64,000 nucleotides of DNA from assembly GCA_022835595.1 (NCBI GenBank), contig BQUP01000002.1, forward strand, positions 620,001 through 684,000, given 5' to 3'. The stretch is from Cystobasidium ongulense (Eukaryota; Basidiomycota; Cystobasidiomycetes; Cystobasidiales; Cystobasidiaceae). The notes under the pieces were generated by a model that saw only the letters and a program-made list of their open reading frames with translations, did not search any database and was not told the origin of the DNA. Of the stretch, positions 57,396-64,000 are shown in pieces (positions within the stretch are counted from its first letter, which is position 1; each line of letters starts with the position of its first letter). Position numbers and translations under genes: made by a program.

Positions 57396-58228
57396 CTACA
57401 AAGTTGGTGCAGGTTGAGCACTTTGAGCTGCGACCACTTTCTTTTGCAAGAGTTTCTCTAGGGCATCTAGCTGCTTCTCAAGTGTTTTGAGATGCTTTGG
57501 GTATGTTAAATCCACAAGTCGATCCAAACTGAGTCTCGCTTTGGGTTCTTGAACGGTCCGAGCTACTTGGTGTCTGTTGTAGATGGTGCCGCTTCCGCTT
57601 GTACCGGGCCATCCAACGGGCACGTTCAAAGCTCGTTCCACAATCTTGAGATGCTGAAACTGTGCAACATAAAGCCACAAGTCATAGCTAATCTCATAAT
57701 TATCCCTGACTTGAGTGTAGGGATGCTCTTGAATCGCATGAACAGCTACGACGGCTTCAACGATCTTATGCATGACATTGAAAGAAAATCTCGGAGGGGT
57801 CTTCCAGGCCTTGGCATCCAAGCGACAGATTGCATTCCATCGTTCTAGCGCTTGGTCTACTCGAGCTTTGTCTTTACGCCACTGTTAGGGACGGTGAAGG
57901 AGGATCAGCAACTCACAGCCTAGAAGCTGATGTCTACCGTGATCTTCGATAGAGGGTAAGAAAGTACCAGGCTTACTTGATCGTGTTCGAGCTTTAGATT
58001 GTCAACCAGTACGAGCCGATTGTGGTGCGCCAAGGTCACCACGTCCTGCAATGCTTCTTCGAAAGTGATGGGCCTCGTGTTCCCGACCGTAGTTTGGTGT
58101 GTTTCTGGCCAGGTCGAAGCGCCGAGACGCTGCTTAGTCCTCTCACGCTTGTCAGGCTCTACGCCTTTTACCGAGATGGGTTTCACGAAAGGTATCACAG
58201 TAGGAGTTTTGGAAGTGAGGAATGGCAT
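57396..58228 (-). CDS. Uncharacterised protein
   Basis: About 210-250 residues in two or three exons. The first exon gives MPFLTSKTPTVIPFVKP and RPITFEEALQDVVTLAHHNRLVLVDNLKLEHDQ; after a ~100-nt intron the frame continues WRKDKARVDQALERWNAIC and PPRFSFNVMHKIVEAVVAVHAI. A 51-base segment after HPYTQ begins with GT, ends with AG and is open in frame, so it may be an intron or 17 coding residues. The C-terminus is helical (HLKTLEKQLDALEKLLQKK). I do not recognise the family. Absence of signal peptide and membrane segments suggests a soluble protein; the basic, Thr/Pro-rich start could be a mitochondrial signal. Confidence 0.6.
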
Positions 58229-59494
58229 CGTGGTAGATGTAGCAGCGGTGGCAATGAAATGGATACGACAGGAGAGGCGGACTGATAGGTGAAGCGGGAG
58301 TGAATGAGAGTGAAGTCAAGAGAGTGTTGCATACTGTCCCCTCGCTTTTATACCTCGTCAGTCTAGAGTCTTGTTGGTGGTGTCCGTCCAGTATTAACCG
58401 TATGTGAGTGCAGTGAAAGTGGAGGGTCTTGCATGTCCTGTCCTCGACGAGCAAGCAGTACTATCAGAACCGTCTTCCACGTAGCACTTTATGCTACCGG
58501 GCTGTCACAGTCGCAGACCTAGATCGGTATTGCAGATTGGTATAGGCCTTGTAATTGTGAGCAAAGCGGAAGTTGTGTACGTCAGCTTCTTAGTGATGCA
58601 CATTCCCCGGGCATGACCGTCTTCCAGCTTGACGGTCTGCGAGTGGGACAAGTCAGCTACTGAATACTGATCGGAGATAGGAGTAGTGCATATTGATCTT
58701 TGCTGACTGGAGATAGAAGTAGTGGTAATTGATTTTCGAGGAAATCTGGGAGAAAGTCTCCCGACTTTATTAGACATCAGCAAGATTAGTTGAGGTCATA
58801 GAGATGGATGGAATCCCGTATTACTCTCACTATTCGTAGTGAACATGACCGAACTGCTATACCATCTTGATAATCCCAACTGTGTATTTTCCAACTTCTG
58901 AAAAACAAGAAACCCTGTATCATACTTCTAAGTGAAAACCAAATATGCTCATAAAATCAATACACTCATAAGAAAAGATCAACTGACCCAAGAGGGGAAA
59001 ATGATAGAAAAGAAAACACGAGATAAAGATAACAAGAGAGGTTCTGTGCGTGATAGGGTATTATAGACCTCAATTTAATTGGTATTCGGGCAGATTGCTA
59101 CTGAGCCACCTCGATTGGGATGTGCATAACGATTATAGTCAATGAACATTATTGCTTTTAGAAATTCACTGAGATCGATGCCATTTATACTAGACTTCGG
59201 TAGGGATATCGTATGAAAGGGTAGCGGAAAGAGACAGATATTGGTTGCAAGGGGGATATGTCTTCGGAATGACATGCGAGGGTGATGTTAACAACAACCA
59301 TTACGGATTTGATTTATTCCTCTTGTTGAACTGATTTTACGAAAGGTATACCCATAGTAAAGTATACTGAACTTCTGTTGGGACGGATGTGAAGAAGGTA
59401 GGGAACAGGTTTAAGCAGCCGGGGCGGAAGGACTTGCAGTAGTAGGCTTGGGGCATCGCTTGTATTTTGCAAGAGGTACGAAAAAAAAACTGCA
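58229..59494. other. 1.3-kb stretch without a supported gene
   Basis: Upstream of the unknown gene and downstream of the YANK kinase. It includes short frames without motifs and a purine-rich AT-rich zone at 58900-59060. No gene, tRNA or repeat recognised. Confidence 0.45.
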
Positions 59495-62217
59495 TCAATG
59501 CGCTGAAGGGGGACCATTGTCTTGCTTGTTGATATACAATATCTGATCTTCCCCATTATTACTGCTCTTTTCATCCATAGCTCCGGTGTTGGGAACAGGT
59601 ACAGGTACGGGAGGTGTTTGACTTGAAGTGGAGGCCGTGCTAGTCTTCTTGCTGGGTGAATTGTGCCGATGATACGGTGAATTTGGTCTTAACGGTCTAT
59701 TGCCCGAAGAAGAAGTAGCAGACGATGAGAGATTCTGCTGCGAGTCCGAAGGTCTACCAAGTTGACATTTCCGGATTTTCAAGGTTGAGGTCAGGCCGAG
59801 ATATAGACAAAGGATGGAGAAAAGACATAGAGAGCGATGAGAAACGTCATATCAGCTCGATGCAAACAAGACACTATCACAGATGGGTTTAAAAGCTAAC
59901 CTCGCATCTTGATTGCTACTCTGCACTTTCTCAGCCATTTCCATAGGATGTTGTTGAAAAGATGAAGAACCATGCGAGTGTTGGGGATGGAATTGATGAC
60001 CTGCATTCGTATTATTGTACGATTTTCTCGGACTATCCAGTAAGTGAGAATTCGGTCTTGCTCCTCCTACTGCTGTTGAACTTGATGATTCTCCTAACTG
60101 ACCCCCGGTAGTAGATGTACCTTGACCTATTGGAGTACTAACTCTCGATGCTAGTGGTTGATCCGCTATTGATAAGACTTGCGCAGTACCCTGAGTCGAA
60201 GTCTGAGTTTGCGTGTGCGGATCAGGGAACCAAGCTAAGATTAAGACAAAGCAATTACAATCAGCTGATTGTATATTGGGGTCTACCCACTGCCAAACAT
60301 TGAAAATGGACATACACTTTCGAGACATGGCAGTATGGTCGTACACCACTATATAACACCAACAGTCAGCGCGACCTCTGTAAGTGGTAGCCTAGCTCTA
60401 GCACAGCTTGATAGGGCACTTACGAAAACTCTCTTCCATCAATCTCATTTCAGCAGACATGGTATTAATATCATTTTTAGGATTTCTCTTCTTAGCTTTC
60501 AAAGGATTATCTTCCAGTAATAGTTCTTCCAACTCGTGTGTAGCGTCGAAGTTGGCTTTCTTGGACTGTAGAGAGATTGTAGTAATTGTCACAACAACAT
60601 CAGACATTCGATGGGATACTTGTTATAATTGAGGATTAGGCTTACATCAGGTTGGAAAGGAGGAACGACGCGTTTGGCTTCCAAAGCATCCCAATCCATT
60701 CCTTTCATCCAGGGATGTTTCTTGAGTGCTTCTAGCCCACCAGATGGTTTACAACCTAATCGTTTATGGTAGTCGCGTTCAAGTAACTGTGGAGTGCCAG
60801 AAATCAGAATTTAGTCCGATTCCCTTTGAGCAACAAAGGAAACCCCTCGAAATAGAAAACAAAGAGAAAGGAAAAAAAGTCGACTCACCCCTCTTAGAAA
60901 ACTCATACATTCATCACTAACCTGTTGAGGTTTATTTTCCGGTAATTTTAAAGAATCTTTTAAAATACATAGAGTTAGATTTGAATTTGTTTTACCTCTA
61001 AAAGGTCTTTTTCCAAATAATAATTCCCATCCAGTAACACCTAAACTCCACCAATCTACGGTATAAGTATAACCTCTTTTTAACAAAACTTCTGGTGCCA
61101 TGTACGCCATACTTCCTGCTATACTTGTTAATGCCCTACGTTCTGTGAAATGTACGGCAATGTTGAAGTCTGTGAGATGTGCGTTTCCTCGTTCGTCTAG
61201 TAGGATATTATCGGGTTTGACGTCTCTATAGAGTCGGGATTGTTCGAACATAGATTAGCTAACGATAGGTCATGGGAGGATAGTTTCGATAATGAGACGC
61301 ACCTATGCACTATCCCCTTTGAATGCAAGTAATCCAAGGCAATAGCCAGTTCCGCCATAATGAACCTGACAGCCTCTTCATTCATGAATCCGGTTCTCTC
61401 TAGATGGAATCTCAAGTCACCTCCAAGCATGAGATCCAATACCATGAATAAATTCTCATCATCCTGAAAGGCATATCTCAGATTGCACACGAATGGACAA
61501 TCTATCTCTTCTAATAGGCGTCGTTCTTGAATTATATTAGGGACAGCGTGTTGTTTTATGCATCGCTGATAGGTTTGAAGCCAGGCGGACAGGCAGATGT
61601 AGAAGAGCGCAGCCGTGTAGAGACAGAAGACGCGGCGAGATGTGTGTAGAATAGAGTTGTCGGTAGTTTGATTGCATGCGTGCGTATATGTGGGGTGAAT
61701 ATAGTTTCATTTCGGCAGTTCCACGCGAGGTGATCGGATGCGATGGAATATGGGGTGAATTATAATTGGGATGTCGTTGGCAAGGATGGATGGATGAGGT
61801 GCAGTGAATTGAGGTGTGTCAGTAGTGTCCTGTGTGCATTCGAATCCCGCTGCAGCCATCCGAGGGTACAGAGAGGTCCGAGGGCATAGACCGAATCGGC
61901 TCGCTCTACTCACCTGCTTGTTGATGTACTTGAGGGCATACAGCGCCTTTGTCTGTTTATGCTGGACGACTCTGACCTGCGAGCAGCAGCAGGAGTAGAT
62001 TGGATCAGAGTGGGCATCACACAATGCTGCGAGTCGTCGTCGTCGTTCTCTCACCTTGCCAAATGCGCCTTTGCCGACCGAGCGCAAGAGGTAGAAGTGC
62101 CACAGATCCACCGGGGCGTCAAAGTCGATTTGCTGGGTCATACATCGCACTTAGCTGGTGGGCATGGGGAATAGACACGAGACCACCCACCTCTGGCTTG
62201 CAGCAGAGTGCGCCCAT
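59495..62217 (-). CDS. YANK/STK32-type AGC protein kinase
   Basis: A fungal YANK (STK32) kinase, roughly 650-700 residues and about nine exons. The first coding exon (62217-62191) encodes MGALCCKPE, a myristoylation Gly 2 with neighbouring Cys for palmitoylation, joined to QIDFDAPVDLWHFYLLRSVGKGAFGK (glycine loop). Then ALYALKYINKQ (ATP Lys), ENLFMVLDLMLGGDLRFHL (hinge), GIVHR split by an intron from DVKPDNILL (catalytic loop), HLTDFNIAVHF with DFN in place of DFG as in all YANK kinases, YMAPEV, and VDWWSLGVTGWELLFGKRPF. The C-terminal extension carries FDATHELEELLLEDNPL, a YANK feature, then long Ser/Gln/Pro-rich tails. The protein probably acts at membranes; substrates are unknown. Confidence 0.9.
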
Positions 62218-62602
62218 CCTGGAGTCTGTGTCGTGCGATATCGAGCGGCCAGGGCGGGCGAGTGCGCGAGTACCGTCGACGGCCAAGGGTAATCAACAGC
62301 ACTGCTGGCTGACGGCACTGCAGCGAGGCGAGGCGAGATGCCTGCGTGCCTGCGTGGTGGGTGCTAGCTGTAGCTGGAGCTGGCTGTAGGCGTGCTTGCG
62401 GTGGGTGCAATAATGCAATGCAACGAGCGCCAAAGTTACGGCCACAGCAAAGGTGATCTTGATCAGATAGAGAAAGTGAAGATGAAAGAAGAAGAAGAAG
62501 AAGCTGCAAGTATGACGGCTACCACCACCATGACCATGACTACGACATAGACACACTCCCAAGTAGCATACAGCACACCCCCATCCAACTGCCCGCCCCG
62601 CC
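62218..62602. promoter_or_regulatory. Divergent promoter of the YANK kinase gene and PRO1
   Basis: 385 bp between the start codons on opposite strands. It contains a GAA trinucleotide run at about 62487-62502. No coding sequence supported. Confidence 0.5.
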
Positions 62603-64000
62603 ATGAACACCATGCGCAACCCCCGAAGAGCGGCAGGCGAAGTCGACGAGGCGGATAGCAATGTCCAGCAGCAGCAGCATGAACAGCCAGACTCGCCAGT
62701 ACACCACCTCACCATCGTCATCAAGCTCGGCTCATCCAGCATAGTCAACGAGGACGACTTCCAGCCTCAGCTCGCCCTGCTCTCGTCAATCGCAGAAACC
62801 GTGTCGTCTCTGCGCCGAAAAGGCCACCGTGTAGTGCTCGTGTCCTCGGGCGCGATAGCAATGGGCTTGAAACGAATGGACCTGCGATTGAAGCCGAAAG
62901 TGCTCGCTGAGAAGCAGGTGAGCTTCAGTCTTTGATTATCTGGGGAAAGCTCCATGGCTTATGTGACCTCTGCCAGGCCCTCGCTGCTATCGGACAAGGA
63001 AGACTAATAGCTCTATGGGATAACCTATTCGGGATGCTGGGTCAACCTATCGCGCAAGTATTGCTCACGAGAAGCGACATATCAGATGTAAGGGAGCTCC
63101 TTCCTCCCTGCTTCCATACTTACAATGGCTGACTCGCTCCATCTTCACGTGATCCATGCTTGCCCATCATTCGGCATCTACTGCAATTTGTCTCTGTTAA
63201 CCTTTGCAATATGCTTCTAATCATGCACTTGTTTGCTCCTACCCTCTCCTATTCTCTTTCTTCCCACTCTATTTATCCATTCCTCCACTTCCACTTCCAC
63301 TTCTACTTCCACTTCTACTTCTACTGGTACTTCGAATACACAGCGCTCTCGCTATCTCAATTCGACCAAAACACTCTCAGCCCTCCTTTCATACGGAGTA
63401 ATCCCAATAGTAAACGAAAACGACACCGTCAGCGTATCAGAGATCAAATTTGGAGACAACGATACACTATCAGCAATAACAGCAAGTATGATAGGAGCAG
63501 ATTATCTATTCCTCTTGACCGATGTCGATTGTTTGTACTCTGACAATCCAAGACGTTTCCCAGATACTGCAAAACAAGTGAGGATAGTAAGAGATATTGA
63601 ACAATTACGTCAATTAGTCTCAACTTCTACAATGGGTAGTAATTTAGGAACAGGTGGTATGGAAACAAAAATTATTGCAGCAGAATTAGCAAATTGTGCA
63701 GGAGTTTGTACAATTATAACACATGGAAAAAAACCTGAGAATATTTTGAAAATTATAGATAATCCGATTGAATTAACTTCAACAGTAAAATCAGTTGAAG
63801 AAGGTATTTTAAAAGATGAAGAATATGAAAGAAATACTCCTTTACATACTATTTTTATTCCTGAATCTGATCCTTTGACAGATAAAAAATGGTGGGTATT
63901 ACATGGTTTAAAACCTAGAGGTAGAATTATCATAGATGAAGGTGCTTATAGAGCTATTGCTAGAAGTACTGCAAGAACTTCTTCTTCCTCTTCTAATACG
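62603..64000 (+). CDS. PRO1: Glutamate 5-kinase, N-terminal part (runs off the right edge)
   Basis: Glutamate 5-kinase phosphorylates glutamate in the first step of proline synthesis and is feedback-inhibited by proline. Exons are 62603-62917, 62977-63087 and 63344 onward. A Gln-rich N-terminal extension precedes the amino-acid kinase domain: [47 protein letters not shown] joined to [38 protein letters not shown] and [16 protein letters not shown]. The last bases, [14 protein letters not shown], enter the C-terminal PUA domain, cut by the window edge. The 256-nt second intron is much longer than the others and contains a pyrimidine hexamer repeat. Confidence 0.93.
63284..63325 (+). repeat. 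Pyrimidine hexamer repeat in PRO1 intron 2
   Basis: About seven CCACTT/TTCTAC-type units in tandem directly before the intron acceptor at 63343, the only clear microsatellite inside an intron of the window. Confidence 0.6.

Noticed and set aside
58505-58783. 92-codon minus-strand frame between the unknown gene and the YANK kinase
   Set aside because: No motif, ends abruptly and has no support from splice structure or composition.

Overview
The window is nuclear DNA of a filamentous or yeast-like fungus. Short 5'-GT..AG-3' introns of about 50-65 nt fall many times in almost every gene, with CTGAC/CTAAC-like branch sites, and there are long Ser-rich disordered proteins. A CPL1-like secreted protein and a CAP10-type glycosyltransferase together point to Basidiomycota (Tremellomycetes or Pucciniomycotina style). 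The sequence does not settle the class. Genes are packed about one per 2.3 kb on both strands. I saw no operons, tRNA genes, rRNA, CRISPR arrays or recognisable transposons.

Left part (1-15 kb): the start of the HIS2 histidinol-phosphatase gene (cut by the window edge), divergent from a TatD nuclease. A diverged tandem duplication follows (about 2.0-6.5 kb), in which a peroxisomal-lipase-like alpha/beta hydrolase gene and a divergent small Ser-rich ORF appear twice, with one hydrolase copy reduced to its first ~30 codons. Next come FCF1 (rRNA-processing PIN nuclease) and a large CAP10/GT90-type membrane glycosyltransferase, followed by 2.9 kb with no gene I can support.

Middle (15-35 kb): a secreted Cys-rich CPL1-like protein built by tandem exon duplication. 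A divergent pair follows, a GFA/CENP-V-type zinc protein and a copper amine oxidase, sharing a promoter with an inverted GATAAG pair. Then an RRM/zinc-knuckle RNA-binding protein, a Rab11/Ypt3 GTPase with a 5-nt micro-exon, mitochondrial ribosomal protein bS6m, a QTRT2-like tRNA-guanine transglycosylase subunit without the usual Cys zinc ligands, an unknown protein and a divergent protein kinase.

Right part (35-64 kb): STT4 phosphatidylinositol 4-kinase (7.2 kb, about 20 exons), a CUE-domain ubiquitin-binding protein, the KEOPS subunit PCC1, shugoshin, FAL1/eIF4A3, a ubiquitin-conjugating enzyme with a 9-nt micro-exon, the ribosome-assembly WD40 protein RSA4/Notchless, a two-helix membrane protein with a GNAT-like tail, an ankyrin protein, an unknown protein, a YANK/STK32 kinase with a lipidated N-terminus, and the first part of PRO1 (glutamate 5-kinase), cut by the right edge.

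Most genes are housekeeping: amino-acid synthesis (HIS2, PRO1), ribosome assembly (FCF1, RSA4), RNA metabolism (FAL1, RRM protein), membrane traffic and lipid signalling (Rab11, STT4), tRNA modification (PCC1, QTRT2) and ubiquitin (E2, CUE protein). The accessory-looking parts are the tandem duplication, the CPL1-like gene and the amine oxidase pair. Coordinates of multi-exon genes run from start codon to stop codon with introns included.
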